Assembly: GCA_021234155.1 (NCBI GenBank)
Contig: JAJEKV010000252.1
Span: 248,001-312,000, forward strand
Direction of reading: 5' to 3'
Length of the DNA stretch: 64,000 nt
Source: Isoetes taiwanensis
Lineage: Eukaryota > Streptophyta > Lycopodiopsida > Isoetales > Isoetaceae
Below, piece by piece: positions 9,130 to 20,711 of this stretch. How positions within the stretch are numbered: position 1 is the stretch's first letter; each line of letters begins with the position of its first letter. Made by a program: the position numbers and the translations under genes. Under the pieces are notes generated by a model. It saw only the letters and a list, made by a program, of their open reading frames with translations. It was not told the DNA's origin and did no database searches.

Positions 9130-10682
9130 ATTACCTTGAAATGGTTGACAAGATTCTCGGGGAAAGCATGCCAAGGATGTCATGAGGTTCGTTTTCATGC
9201 CGGGCGACATTTACGCTCTCTTTTCGCCAAATGTGGAATAAATGGAAAAAGGGGAGCTGAAAGATAACAAGGGCCAACAAATAGCGATCCAATTGGGCAA
9301 AGGATAAGGATTATTTTAGCGAGAACTACCTCGGATGCATGAGAGGCCTAGATTATGAAGATTGCTTAACCTGTCCTCCAAGAAGCCATCGGAGGGGGAC
9401 ATTTATGTTAAGGTCACATCGGATTATAAGGGTGATAATTTTTTCAAGGCGAGACCACGAGAACTTGAGGATTCTTGCCTACATGAAGAAGGAGATTCTC
9501 AACTACATCCATAATGAACTTGGAATCAAGTCACAGAAAGTTCGAGGACTTGAGAAAGGTGTCCGACTGGATTCCGGACTCAACCCTCCTATCTTGGGGT
9601 ATGGTGCATAATAAGTGGGTCTCAGACGAATCTTTGAAAGAGGGCGTCCATGGTAATGTGCCCTTCTCATTAGGCAGATCCATCCGTAAGATTCTAAAGC
9701 CTGAGGCCGAGGACGAGTTCAAAAGATTTGTTGTGGAGTGCGTTTCTAGTGGTGGGATTGTCCAGGATCGGATCGTGTTGCCTGCCAGCATGATCTGTTT
9801 GGATGCGAGGCAAATTACTCCGATTTGGGATCCCGCCACTCGGCCAAATTCTTTAATCTTTGCTTCTAAGATGGCGGATGTTGAGACATCTTTGGGTAAT
9901 ATGTTTTGCTAAGCCGGAACATACGAGTCTCTTCTGCACTGCCCTGGAGAGACTAGAATCCAGATCTAGAGTTTACTTAGGCATGTACGAAGAGGAAAGT
10001 GGGTGGGCACCAGGTGGTGGCATAAAAGAGCCAACAGCTGTGGTTCTAGCCACCAGGATCTCAGCCAAACGCGACTGATGAACACACGGATCTCGGGTTT
10101 TATGGTGAAGATCCCGGGAAAGCACACGAAGTTCCTAAGACCCATAAAGATGCGGTTGGTGCGAGCCGGAGAATCGGCTAACAAGCTCCCCGAGGGACGA
10201 GGTTCAAATACAGTTGGCAAGGTATGGAAGGGGAATACTTGGTTCACAAGCAGGTTGGTCCTGCTACAACAGCATACCTTGTCGATAAGCTCTGCCCTCC
10301 AGGTAACTTTGTTCTGGACTTTTTTTCTGGTGGGGATTTTACTAGGGCATCATTGCAGTTAAAAAGGAGTAGTGTGGCCTATGAGCATGATGGAAAAAAG
10401 ATCCAATGTATGCTAGGGATTCTTGGAAGAATTGACAACGTCATTAATCCCTTGCTTGATCCAGCAGCCATGGACTCTCGTAAGGTTTTGGCACTCACTG
10501 GACCTACTCCAGGAGAGACATCACATGGTGGTGGAGGAGAGACATCACATGGTGGTGGAGGAAATGCCACAGGATCCGGGGAACAAGTGGTACAAGACAC
10601 AGATTCGCAGATTGACCGAAGTAAGATTAACCCGGATGATATTGATAAAGCAGATGATACTGTTTTTGGTCAGGAATATTGA
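9130..10682 (+). pseudogene. Element 1 ParB-MTase-like gene, C-terminal block with N6/N4 DNA methyltransferase-like domain
   Basis: Continues the preceding gene after its intron, in several frames broken by indels (about 9180-9340, 9600, 9912, 9965, 10075) and one TAA near 10179. The recognisable part is at 10224-10420: a KQVGPATTAYLVDKLCPPG lead then FVLDFFSGGDFTRASL, followed by a region comparable to the 'xxYEHD..K' SAM-binding element. This order (HxxxKP-like lead, xGD.VLDxFxGxG) is that of beta-class amino-methyltransferases (N6_N4_Mtase). Here the usual GSGTT is GGDFT. I could not find a clean DPPY motif; the closest upstream candidate (IWDPATRPNS, about 9827) is weak. The C-terminus has two tandem GETSHGGGG repeats. 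Likely inactive in this copy. Confidence 0.5.
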
Positions 10683-10823
10683 AAACTGATTTGCATATCA
10701 TACTTGTATATAAGATTTACCTCTGTGGTATTGATGATTACTGTACTGATTAATCTTTTGAATACTGATGACACATACGATCTTAATGTATTTGCCCCTT
10801 TTGTATATCTTACTTGTAAAGCA

Positions 10824-11070
10824 AATAGCGCAGCAGCGCCATTTGCAATATGAATATATTGCAACAGACTGCGCGCCCGCGCTATTTGTTTGCTTTTTCC
10901 CGTGTATTGTCCTTATGATTCACTTCAAATGCAGCGACTTTATTGCTTTTTTTCCACAATTTTTATTCAAATGGCGCAACTAGGTTGTTTCGCCCGTCGA
11001 TTTCCGCCCCATTTCGTGTCAAATAGAGCGGTTTTCAGGCTAATCCTTGTGCATTTTTAAGTAAATAGCG
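10824..11070. repeat. AAATGGCGC palindromes downstream of element 1
   Basis: AAATAGCGCAGCAGCGCCATTTG at about 10824-10846, GCGCGCCCGCGCTATTTG at about 10872, AAATGGCGCAAC at 10970, AAATAGAGCGG at 11023 and AAATAGCGCAG at 11063. The motif disappears beyond this point, so element 1 probably ends near 11070. No terminal inverted repeat or TSD was identified. Confidence 0.65.
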
Positions 11071-11165
11071 CAGATTTGATTGCTGAATGTGTGAAAAAAC
11101 AACGAACAATTTCATTTCGAGCGAAAATGGAATCACGAAATTTCCAACTTTAATGAAACTCTGCT

Positions 11166-11900
11166 TCTTACAAGTGATTATACCTTGAGCTTCTCTTGTC
11201 TTAGCCAGCAAAGACTTGCCCAGATGCTCCAGCACCTGTTCCTGCATCTCCTGATGCTGCAGTCCCTGTTGCAGACTGCCCTGTAGCTCCAACAACTGAG
11301 CTTGATGACGCTGTTCTTGTAAGTACGCCTGCACCTACAGTACCTGCTGGATCCACCAGCTCCCAAAGGTCCTCCACTTCTAGTATGTGTATTATAGCAT
11401 CTTTCCAAGCTTGAAAACCTGGACCACCTTTATAAACATCAACAATGTTTAATAAGGATGCGCCAAATCTGCTAGACATATTAACAGGCTCTGATACCAC
11501 TGATAGTATTTGAGCAAATATAATCTCAATTTAAATGTCTAGCAAGATTAATCATTTACAACTTGTCTGAGAAGCAATAAGAGAGCCAAAATATGGTCAC
11601 TAATCCCTTATGACCATATCAGACACATTAAATACTAGCATAAAGTAAAACAGCTCAAATCGTCACTCCTGCTTGTGGATGATCATCTTCAGTCATAAGC
11701 AATTATATATATCTGTAGATCCGGCGGTTCAGGGGAGGGATAAGCTTTCCAATCCAGGCCTCTTCTATGATTTCAAAAATCCCAAAATATCCCACAGGCG
11801 TATTAAAAAAGCCCTGAACCATTGAAACCTAACTAGGTTTCCATGCGTATATTTTTCCACGCGTATTATATGGGCGCTGAGTGCGAAATACTGCTTTGAT
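11166..11900 (-). mobile_element. Copia-type LTR retrotransposon remnant (5' LTR, PBS and start of gag)
   Basis: Reading on the minus strand, a primer-binding site complementary to initiator tRNA-Met (plus strand GGCTCTGATACCA, 11489-11501) is followed by a gag start (ATG at 11479) reading MSSRFGASLLNIVDVYKGG, which matches the gag start of the Copia at 20186 (MSTRLGASLLSAVEVFKGT). The homology stops near 11166, directly beside the last palindromes of element 1. Sequence from 11503 rightward (to about 11900, AT-rich, no coding) should be its LTR; its outer end was not fixed. Internal region and second LTR are missing, so it was truncated by deletion or by the neighbouring element. Confidence 0.7.
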
Positions 11901-12023
11901 TTTGAGCACCTCAAACGCAAGCAGCGCCCCTTTTCAATTTAAGTGCTTTTTACTTGCATTCACTGCCACTGCTTCTCATGAATGCTCATATGACTCATAG
12001 GCTAGAGCTTGCAGAATTATTAG

Positions 12024-12674
12024 ATGAATTTCCATCATGAATTCCATGCCAAGATAGGGCCCTCTTTAGTAGAACTTCCCCCTTGCATAGGATACTTTGC
12101 ACCAAGCATGGCCCTTCGTACAGCTCTGCAGGACATTCCCAAGATAGACAAGTACCTAGAAAATAAGGCTAGCCGCTTGCCCAATTACATGTCAGTAGCT
12201 GTAAATAGGAGGAGATATTTCTCCTACACTGCGGCTGTAGCTATATTCATGTCCCAAAGAGCCCAAATCCAGATAGGAGAACCCTCCGTCCAATCCCTAG
12301 AGCTTGAGCCCATGGCCATGGCAGCAGGTGAGGAGGAGCAGATGCTTCTGGAGTATGAGGAGGCAGAGCAGGAGGAAGATGAAGGACGTGGGTCTGACGT
12401 GGAAGACATCATCGACGTCAACCCCACTCAAGAAAGGCGACAAGCAGAGGAGGACCTTCCGAGCTTCGAGGAGGGATTAAGAGCAACAAGGACAGCCCCA
12501 CCACTTGGGTTAGGCATCACCAGTCTAACCCCAGTCATCATCCAAGGAGAAGCGTACCTGACCCTACATGACATCAAGAACCTTCCAGAGTGCAGGGACA
12601 GGGGTTACAGGGGTTGCCAAACGGATCAGCGTTATCTATATATTAACAAAGAAATTGCTACTACAATTGATTAG
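12024..12674 (+). CDS. Unrecognised acidic ORF, 216 residues
   Basis: An uninterrupted ORF beginning with ATG at 12024. Residues about 95-150 are strongly acidic (LEYEEAEQEEDEGRGSDVED), with no motif I recognise and no signal peptide or membrane segment. A mid-sequence VAVNRRRYFSY and a C-terminal LTSLTPVIIQGEAYLTLHD look like structured segments, so it may be a fragment of a transposon gag or accessory protein. The flanks (11900-12020 and 12680-13200) contain no other coding signal. It may be a piece of a larger decayed element. Confidence 0.35.
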   Translation: MNFHHEFHAKIGPSLVELPPCIGYFAPSMALRTALQDIPKIDKYLENKASRLPNYMSVAVNRRRYFSYTAAVAIFMSQRAQIQIGEPSVQSLELEPMAMAAGEEEQMLLEYEEAEQEEDEGRGSDVEDIIDVNPTQERRQAEEDLPSFEEGLRATRTAPPLGLGITSLTPVIIQGEAYLTLHDIKNLPECRDRGYRGCQTDQRYLYINKEIATTID

Positions 12675-13332
12675 AAACATGTAAAGAAGTGAGTTTGACT
12701 TCAACTAATCAATAATATAATGGCAAGTTAGGACTCCAGATCGTTTGTCAGTTCTGCGTGTTTGGCACGGTAGAGTAGTTATTGTAAGAGCAATATCATA
12801 CTCACAGAACGCCGCAGAGAGATAAGGAACGTGAAGACGGAGATTATTCATAGCCATAAGTTTCACTAAAACAGGGCAAGCCTGCTTCAAAAATAGTAGA
12901 AATTTAACTCTCTAAATCCGTCGGCCAAGGTTGGCTCAAGATAGGAGCTAGCTGGTGCAATCAACATACACACTCGTTACTCTAGTTTTCGCAAATTTCC
13001 TAGATATCTTTATATTAATGTTATAGCATGTTGCATCAAGCCCTAGATCCTAGGGCCATAAATGACTTGACTACATCGAAGGGTCCAAAAAAAGTCTCTT
13101 TTTCATTGGATTCTCACGTTAGGGTTTTGCCCTAGGTTTTTCCACAGATTCATATTCAAGAGTGCAGCAGGTCAACTCTGGTTTTTGCTCTAGGTTTTAA
13201 CATAGTCTCAGATTCGGAGTGAAGACTGGCTTCGTTTTGATGGCTTGGTTGCAGCTACTCAATGTATGGAGCCTTGCCTCTTTATTTCATAGCAGTTATC
13301 AGGCATCCTCCGTTGTGTTTTCTTTGGTGCAG

Positions 13333-13647
13333 GCTATTTCATATTTTTTCTGCTTGGAAGATCGAGCCCTGCTTTGCAGAAGCTGCGATGTTTCCATACA
13401 CTCTGAAAATGCTCTTGCTTCAAACCATAGGCCTAGGAGGTTTTTGGTGTCTGGAATTCGTGTTGCTCTTGAGGTTCTATCTATCAAAGAGCGGGAGGGT
13501 TCAGTTTGTAGTAAAGCAGATGGTCTAAATGTTGTTTCGACTGTTAACTTAGATCCAGATCGTCCACTACTTTCTCGTGATCTTGAGACCCTAACTAAGA
13601 ACCAGGTCAATTCCACGCACAATGAAGGTCAGAATGAAGAATCATGA
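13333..13647 (+). pseudogene. Captured B-box zinc-finger exon (BBX-like fragment)
   Basis: After a good acceptor (TTTCTTTGGTGCAG ending 13332) the frame reads AISYFFCLEDRALLCRSCDV then SIHSENALASNH and RRFLVSGIRVALE. This is the plant B-box consensus (C-x2-D..LLC..CD..IH....L...H.RF...G..V.L), closest in pattern to the second B-box of double-B-box transcription factors. The first B-box and the rest of the gene are not visible; the frame runs on to TGA at 13647 without conserved sequence. Because a Helitron 3' end lies 2.3 kb downstream on the same strand, capture of a host exon by a Helitron is the likely explanation. Confidence 0.65.
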
Positions 13648-13649
13648 AG

Positions 13650-15976
13650 CAGATCAAAGGAAAGTTCCATTGATGAAAAACCGTCTCTGTAAGCTGCTTC
13701 TTACCATTCAAAATGTTTTCCATTTTAGTATCTATCTCTGCAGTGGTATTTTTCAAGCTCCTTTAGCATCGAGCTGGCAAATCTGGTCCAGATAGTCTCA
13801 TGTTGCAGAATGCATGTATATTGTCTAATTCATGCATTTTAGTTCTTTACTTCATTCTTATGTTTAAAATTCATATAACATGATTTTGACTGCAGGACCT
13901 CCCAAAACAGATGTATCTATGCTTCAAATGCTCATGCCATGAAAGATTGATTGCCATAACAGATCTGTAGGTAATTTACAGCTCTCACTAAGCTTTCTGA
14001 GTCGGTTTTTAAATACTTCTAATTGCCACTTTGCAAGATTGCACAGGAATTTCATTCACCTCGGATTGCTCTTAACAACAGATTATACCCATGGTTGCAA
14101 ACATAAGCTTTCATAAATGGTGAATATATATGATAGCAAAGGAAGAATGGGAAGAAGTCTTTAGTTCAAAGCTTTTATATACACAACCACACATCCTGCT
14201 GTCTAGATGAACTAGCTCAACAGAGGACTAAATTAGCAAAATAGAGGAACTGGCTCAAGAAGATCATTATCAATTAGAGTCCATTGAATGGAGTGCTGCA
14301 ACCAATTTTTGATGGTTCTATAGTCCTTGAGTAAGTCAACTGGCTAGCTTGGCTTCAAGACTGGTGAAGTTGGGCTATGGCTCTGTAACAAAATCATTTG
14401 GGCATCAACGGCAGACGTTGCTGTAGCAGAAACAATAGGGTCTGTTTTACCCACAGGAGAACAGCATCACAGAAAGCATCGTATGTGTAAAGCTTATGGA
14501 TTACATAGGCCAGTTGAAGCAGAAGCTTATGGATTAACCCATGCCAATTGAAGCCGAAGTTTATGGATTCGCATTCTACCCTTTGTAGATGGTCCAAAGG
14601 GCAATGCTGGCAATGTGTCATTTCTGACACTAGCTTCCAGCATGAAGTATTGAGGGGTTAATGCAAGAGCATCGGCAGAGTATGGGAGCATGGATTTCTG
14701 GAAATGCACTGCTTTATGCTAAGTTAATGCTCCATGTGCCTTTCTTCTGCAATATTGATTGTTTTTCCAGCTTCTTTGCCTTACATGTTTAAACAAAACT
14801 TCTCTAACATTAAATTTACAGCCCATGTTACAGATGATTCACATACTTGGTCCATTCTCAAACCTTCTCCATCATATTTTCCACATATAAATATGTGTAG
14901 TCTTCAGAATCCAACATTCTTCACTTCAATTTTTACGCCATATTCTTACTTAATTTCGAGGCATGAAAAATTGGACAGCCCAGATAGCGGTTTTTTTTTT
15001 TTACCTTGCTGCGACCAATCTTTGCAGCACCTAAAACATCCCTTCCCATCAAACTAGACTGAGTTTTGATACAGATTACTATGCCAGATAGGCCCCTGAT
15101 CATGTAAGATATTAAGATAATAATAAAACTGTGCAGTTGGTCTTGAATCAAGCATCTGGACTATGAAATCAAGTTGGTTCCTAGAGAATATGCTGGAACA
15201 ATGACTTCCTTCTATGTATGGCCTATCTAATCCATTTTGTTGGTCTAATTTGATATTTCATTTTATAGTTTTAAGCACATCTAATCATAGATCTTTGCTC
15301 ATAGTTCAACAAATGTCTTAGAAACAGAGAACCATGATGACCCACTCACTCAGTCCATGGAGGTTTATTCTAATCTTTGGAATGGAGGCGATTGGGCAAT
15401 TAGAAGTTGCCTGTAGAAGATAAAGTGGAGTTCCGCTCCCTTTATTGCCTCCTATAGAGAATTGATGTGTGCAAATGCACCAGTGACTCTGTAGATGCTT
15501 GCGGCAATTCAACAACAGATTGGTGGAGATGGGCTGCTTATCAAGTGACAAGTTCAACGATTTTTAACAGGCTTAAATGGGCTAGGAGGAATTCCTTACC
15601 ATTTTGTACAAAAGTATGAATACTAAAATTTGGAGATAAACTACAACTAATCCATGATGTTGACAACACGAATTGGCAATTCCTTGCCACTCCACACAAA
15701 GGTATTGGATGCTTTAGAATTTGAGATGAACTATAACTAAAAACAATGATGTTAACAACACAAATTGGCAGTTCCTTGCGGCTCAATACAGAAGTATTGA
15801 ATAACTCTAGAGATTTTGAGAAATTGAATGAAAGGAAGCACCGATCGTATGATCCATTTATTAATTTTAAGAATATTAGGATGATGCTAAGAGAAGAAAA
15901 CTTCTTCCTTATCTGTGGAAGCAAATCCATGGTTTCCAAAGTGAATCCACATGATTATTATTTACAGATTATCAAC
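13650..15976. other. Non-coding, AT-rich; probable Helitron body with two small tandem repeats
   Basis: No credible gene. A roughly 33-bp unit (AGCTTATGGATTA...CCAATTGAAGC) is repeated about three times at 14490-14575. A unit of about 93 bp, marked by GATGTTGACAACACGAATTG and AATTCCTTGCCAC, is repeated about three times at 15580-15820. Tandem repeats of this sort are frequent inside non-autonomous Helitrons. Confidence 0.5.
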
Positions 15977-16009
15977 TTTTGCCCAGCAACGCTGGGCATT
16001 GTTACTAGT
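15977..16009 (+). mobile_element. Helitron 3' terminus: hairpin plus CTAG|T
   Basis: A perfect 7-bp stem GCCCAGC-aac-GCTGGGC (15981-15997) is followed by ATTGTTA and CTAG (16005-16008), then T. This is the canonical Helitron 3' end (stem-loop about 10 bp before CTRR, insertion before T). An almost identical end occurs at 18459-18487. The 5' TC end was not located. Confidence 0.75.
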
Positions 16010-16211
16010 ACTACTATATAGTTTTTTGCGAAGGCATCAAGGGTTAGGGAGTATCAGGGGGCTTGCCAAAGGTCGCATGAGCCATGATTTCGCATCTCCT
16101 CTTCAGCTCTCGGTGATCGCAAGTTTTCAACACAGAAGTGATCGGACAAAACAACTTGAAGAATATTTTGCCCTAAAACAATTTCGCATCTATTCTTCAG
16201 CTCTCGATGAT

Positions 16212-16276
16212 GGCTATGGCTATGGCTATGGCTATGGCTATGGCTATGCTATGGTTATGGCTATGGCTATGGCTAT
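16212..16276. repeat. GGCTAT hexanucleotide minisatellite
   Basis: About ten near-perfect copies of GGCTAT/TATGGC. It encodes alternating Gly-Tyr or Met-Ala on one strand by chance. Confidence 0.9.
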
Positions 16277-18458
16277 GACTTCAAGGCGAGAAGGTGAGCT
16301 CCTTGAATGGTTCTTTACTTCGCAGCTATGCTGATATTTCCTAATGCACATCATTTTATATGTTTGTATATTTTGCCCTCTGATTAAACTATGGTAGTTG
16401 TCTTTGTAGGTGGATTGGTCAGACCAGCAACAAAAGGTGAAGCAACACTGAACCAACTTATTCTAGACGCTGTGTCTCTTTATTTTAACGGATTCGACAA
16501 GAGGTGAAGCAATAGACTGAACTAAGAGTTTCCAGACAATGTGTTTCTTTATTCTAATGGATTCGACATGACTATGGACATTATGAGAAATCCTGAAAAC
16601 TTCGTTAAGTTCCCTATACACATGTATATACAAGTTGGTCTGAATGGAATTCTCCATACACGTATTTAAGATTTAAATTCAATTTCCATTTATAATCTAT
16701 TGAATTGAACTGGATTGAATCGAAAGAAAAGGGTACATTTCTAAGTTTATATTGTGTTGTGCAGGGTTTTTTGATACAATGAATGATTGCTATGCGCAAG
16801 GGGCGTTGAAATGGGTGGTTGTTTGTACCACAAGTTCTAATCTTTGTCAAAACAGAGATTCCTTCTGTGGTGTCAACCCTCTCAATGGACCTCCTTGCGG
16901 CATTAGTCCTATCAATCTCAGGCAGCTCCTCAACATGTGATCTTGCATAATTCTAACACCATGACAATATTTTCTCATTCATATGTATCCAGATTATATA
17001 CCTTTTCAATGCTAGAATCTCAACTATCTATGGCTACAGACTCAGCTGGAAAAACAGTTGAGATAGCAGGCTATTGAGTTGCATGAAAACTAAGGAAAAG
17101 TAAAAGGTAAGCTGGGTTTGGATGCTGCATTAGAATCTGTTAAGGTATTTCCATCTTTTATATCATTTCCATTATAATAATGTGTGTATTACTATTGTGT
17201 ATTTGCAGGACTTAGGTTTCAGACATTGTAATCCATATGAACATTTTGCCGAAAATGTCCACCTTCCTGGTAACATGCTACTTTCTCTCCGAGTTCAATG
17301 CATGGATTTGTTGCAGACATAGACCAAAAAGGTACATGAAAATGGGTTTACAAATTTTTAGCGGCATAATGTTACACATTTGGTGTATTTACACTGCTTC
17401 ATTTATTGCAATCATGGATTTCTTGATCTTGATATCTTTGGCGTTATCCAGAACAAGCAGTTTTGTTTCCTCTCATTGTTGTGTGCAATAGGATTGATAC
17501 AGACTCTTGATGGTTTTGTTCTGTTATGCCAATGCCATACCTTGATTTTATGTTCATTATTTTATGCTTTGAATAACAGAGCTAGGTACTATTACACCCA
17601 TCATTAAAGGTGATCAGACCAAAAATCAATAAAAAAACTGGAGCTTCTGTGCATTGAATCTTTGTTAGCTGAAAAAGGCCTCAAATTCAATTACCTGTCG
17701 CAGATGTTCATGCCGCTATAGTATCTCTAGCCTATTCAGGCAACTTACGAAGGAATACGGGTTGGCAAGTGTTAAAGATATGATGAATCCTAAAAAAATA
17801 TACATTTACCTGGACTGCAACCATTATAGGTTAATTGTATCTTTGCAGTCAGTCATATATAAATAATGTTGCCATTATGTCTCATGTATTCCACATAACA
17901 AATGTTGGACAAATATTTAGCTGGTTGCACAATACAAGCATCATGGATGCATATGTTACATGCAAAAACTATGAAGAGTTTAAATAAGTAGGTTTCCATG
18001 ATACATGCATCATCAACGCATATCATAGATATGAAATATCATATACTGATGAAACCCAAAAAATCAAGGCGTGAAAAAACCCACCATTAGAATAGAATAG
18101 AATAGTTTTTTTAACGTCCACGGAGACCAATAGGTCATGGGACCCATACAATGGGCTAGTACAATCATTACTACTAGGATTAAAAAACCCCTGCCTCGAA
18201 AGGTTTTCAAGGGAAAAACCTTTGCAGTAATGATGATACTAGACAAGCGGAGATAATTCTGCTGTGTTATTCCTTAAAATGGTATTTAATAGAGGTAAAT
18301 AAAGATGTTCAATGAATGCATCTAACATTGATGCCAAAACCAAGCCAACAAGGCTATTATACTCTTTCATCTTTTGTTGTAGATGTTTCCTTCTCTCAAT
18401 TCTAGATGGAAAGGACTTTTATTAAGCATCTAATAACATTTACAGATCTCCATATTAT
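16277..18458. other. Non-coding AT-rich stretch between two Helitron ends
   Basis: No gene was found. Short ORFs are scattered and show no motif. At 18135-18235 a small inverted repeat (AGTACAATCATTACTAC against GTAGTAATGATGATACT-like sequence) suggests a MITE-scale hairpin. This region probably contains the body of the Helitron whose 3' end is at 18486. Confidence 0.4.
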
Positions 18459-18487
18459 GCCCAGCAACGTTGGGCATTATAACTAGT
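18459..18487 (+). mobile_element. Second Helitron 3' terminus, same family
   Basis: Stem GCCCA...TGGGC (18459-18475, loop GCAACGT), then ATTATAA and CTAG (18483-18486) followed by T. It shares the hairpin, spacing and a preceding TTTACAGAT with the end at 15977-16009, so both belong to one family. The base right after CTAG begins a Helitron helicase reading frame, so this copy seems to have inserted into an older Helitron. Confidence 0.75.
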
Positions 18488-19135
18488 TATTACAAGAAAT
18501 TTGTAGCACACAGGTGCCATTTGGTGGAAAGTGTTTCATAACTGCTGGAGATTTGTGACAAATTGCACTAGTTGTAAAAGGTAGTGGAAGACAAGCAACA
18601 ATTGATGCATCAATAAAATCATCAAGAACATGGAAGTCATTTAAGGTATTAAAGCTTGAAAAAGCCATTAGAAATGCAGGAGATAATGAATTAGTAGCAT
18701 GCGTAACGCGAACTGGTGAAGATAATGTCAATCGAACAGTTGAATTGTCACTGTTTAAAACAACAAATAATTTTGATGAAGCAGTAAAATTCTTATTCCC
18801 TAGTGAAATACTATGTTCACCATTGTTGTGTGAGAAAAGAGCATTTCTAACACCATTGAACATATATGTTTATGAATTCAATAAATACATCCTTGATATA
18901 CTAGCTGGAATCGAACGAAGATACTTTAGTTATGATCGTGTAACTGAAAATGAGGAGACTATAGGTTCAGATAAACTTGGTGGTGATGAATTTTTAAACA
19001 ATTATACACATTCTACTCTACCACTACATACGCTATCATTAAAAGAGGGTGCAATCTGTCAGTTAATGAAATCTTTGGACCGCGAAAAAGGCCTTGTGAA
19101 AAATTGCAAAAAAGATCATCTTTGTAACAAGCAAA
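18487..19135 (+). pseudogene. Helitron (PIF1-like) helicase fragment
   Basis: Starts directly at the Helitron end: LLQEICSTQVPFGGKCFITA, GDL then a TGA where the family has GDFRQ, then QIALVVKGSGRQATIDASI and RTWKSFKVLKLEKAIRNAG. From 18745 the frame reads LFPSEILCSP, LNIYVYEFNKYIL, DEFLNNY and LPLHTLSLKEGAICQLM. These blocks (PFGGK, the Walker-B-following region, and the late 'LP.H.L.LK.G') are those of Helitron RepHel helicases. The Rep nuclease half and the Walker A region are absent. The C-terminus is lost where the ParB-like gene of element 2 begins near 19140. Confidence 0.7.
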
Positions 19136-19403
19136 ACGAAAAAGTGGAAAACTATTCAACATATCCAGCCTTCAAAATTTGGAGCGTATTGAATAATCCT
19201 TTCGTCCGAGGTCGCGATGGGGTAAAGTTCTTTACATCTTTCCCAGCTGTCAACGTTTAGTTGTTCCATCAAGCATGTTTGACATGTGATGACGTTTTTT
19301 TGGCTGTAAAATAGAACAACATTAGAAGGAAGAAAACTAAGAAGGAAAACAATGAGAAAGAAAAATTTTAACACACGGGATCAGACACAAATTTTACAAC
19401 AGA

Positions 19404-19639
19404 CAAAATGTATTCCGGAATACACTTTGGCAAGCCACAAGAGCCAAAGTCTATTCCAGAATACACTTTGGCTCAGCGTGTAGGCCAAAGTGTATTCCGG
19501 AATACACTTTGGCTTTCGGCGTGTAAGCCAAAGTGTATTCCGGAATACACTTTGGCTTACCCGCCGAAGCCAAAGTGTATTTTGGAATACACTTTGGATT
19601 ACCGCCGAAGCCAGAGTGTATTCCGGAATACACTTTGGC
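19404..19639. repeat. Array of six 28-30-bp palindromes (arm GCCAAAGTGTATTCC) inside an intron
   Basis: Six units with a period of about 41 bp. The arm is GCCAAAGTGTATTCC followed directly by its reverse complement, so each unit is a perfect or near-perfect hairpin with the centre TTCCGGAA (variants TTCCAGAA, TTTTGGAA). Spacers of 10-13 bp differ. The array occupies the intron between exons B and C of the element 2 ParB-like gene. Apparent ORFs on both strands here are artefacts of the repeat. Confidence 0.95.
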
Positions 19640-20185
19640 CCACACGCTATACACTTCGTGCTACCGAAAGAAAACTCAAACAAATGTTCTGTCGTTCTTA
19701 CTTGTGCAGCTCCTTGGACATTTCTTCAAGCGTAAATTCTTTATCTACGACCTTCTGAAGTAGCCTTTCGAGTAAGTCCATATCTGTAAAGCCCTGCATT
19801 TCTCTCCAGACAGTTATCGCTATTTCCTTCTTAGGGACCTCGGAACCTTTCTTCTTTTCGGCGACCTTTCCCTTACTTTTCAATTCACCACGCTCGAACA
19901 TGGTAAAAATTTCGTTCTGAATGTCCCATATCTGCACAGAAATAAACGAGGTCAGTGGGAGGGCTGCAAGGCTATTCCAGAATACAAAAGAAACTTACTT
20001 TGCCATCTCTGAAGGCTAGTTGAAACCAGTTGTCATGTGGTATGAGAGACTTCCGTTTATTAGCCTCGTCATACTTGAGGCAGCACTCCACAGTGCACGC
20101 TTCATTCAGTTCTAAAGAGTATACTGGTTTCTTTAAATCTTCTCCATATTTTTCTTTAAATATAATATACTCCCTGTGCATAAAC

Positions 20186-20693
20186 TGAAGAAATATTCAT
20201 GCTAATCCATTGGCCCTAGTTATGGCAAGAGGAGTAGAAGGCAACTCATGTGCTAGTGCAATGCCAAAGGTTCATGCAATGGTTCAATGGGATATTGCAT
20301 GAATAATAAGTTCACATGGTTATATGATTTAGATTCATTGAAGTTAGGGTTGAACTAACTCGGTCCAATACTTTAGAGCCAAATCCATATTCAAATGGGG
20401 AAAGTCCTTGGAACCATGGAGATTCACCTAGCAGTGCATAGAGCGGACGGATCCTTGTAAATAAATTAAGAAGAAGGTTTCAATTGTACATATACAGGGG
20501 TTAAGCTGTTCAAGGGGAACAGGCTCGTGCTGTCGAACTTATTCATTGAATTCTCATTGTCTATAAATGAGATCATAGTATTTGAATTCATATTCATGTT
20601 CAAGACAATGGTGGCATAATTATAGTGAATTTATAACTAGTGTATTGTGTATCTTAATAGCTAGTTGACATTATTATCTACTCAATTTCTTCA
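20186..20693 (+). repeat. 5' LTR of the Copia element
   Basis: 508 bp, ends in CA before the initiator-Met primer-binding site. Pairs with 27881-28410. Confidence 0.95.
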
Positions 20694-20711
20694 TTTGGTA
20701 TCAGAGCCAGA

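Noticed and set aside
12705-13220. Possible 5' end of the first Helitron (TC-starting site near 12910)
   Set aside because: A TC dinucleotide is too short a mark and no second copy of the 5' end is available for comparison.
19381-19763. Long overlapping ORFs on both strands reading YSGIHFG / VFRNTLW repeats
   Set aside because: They are translations of the palindrome array in several frames at once; the same happens at 29398-29794.
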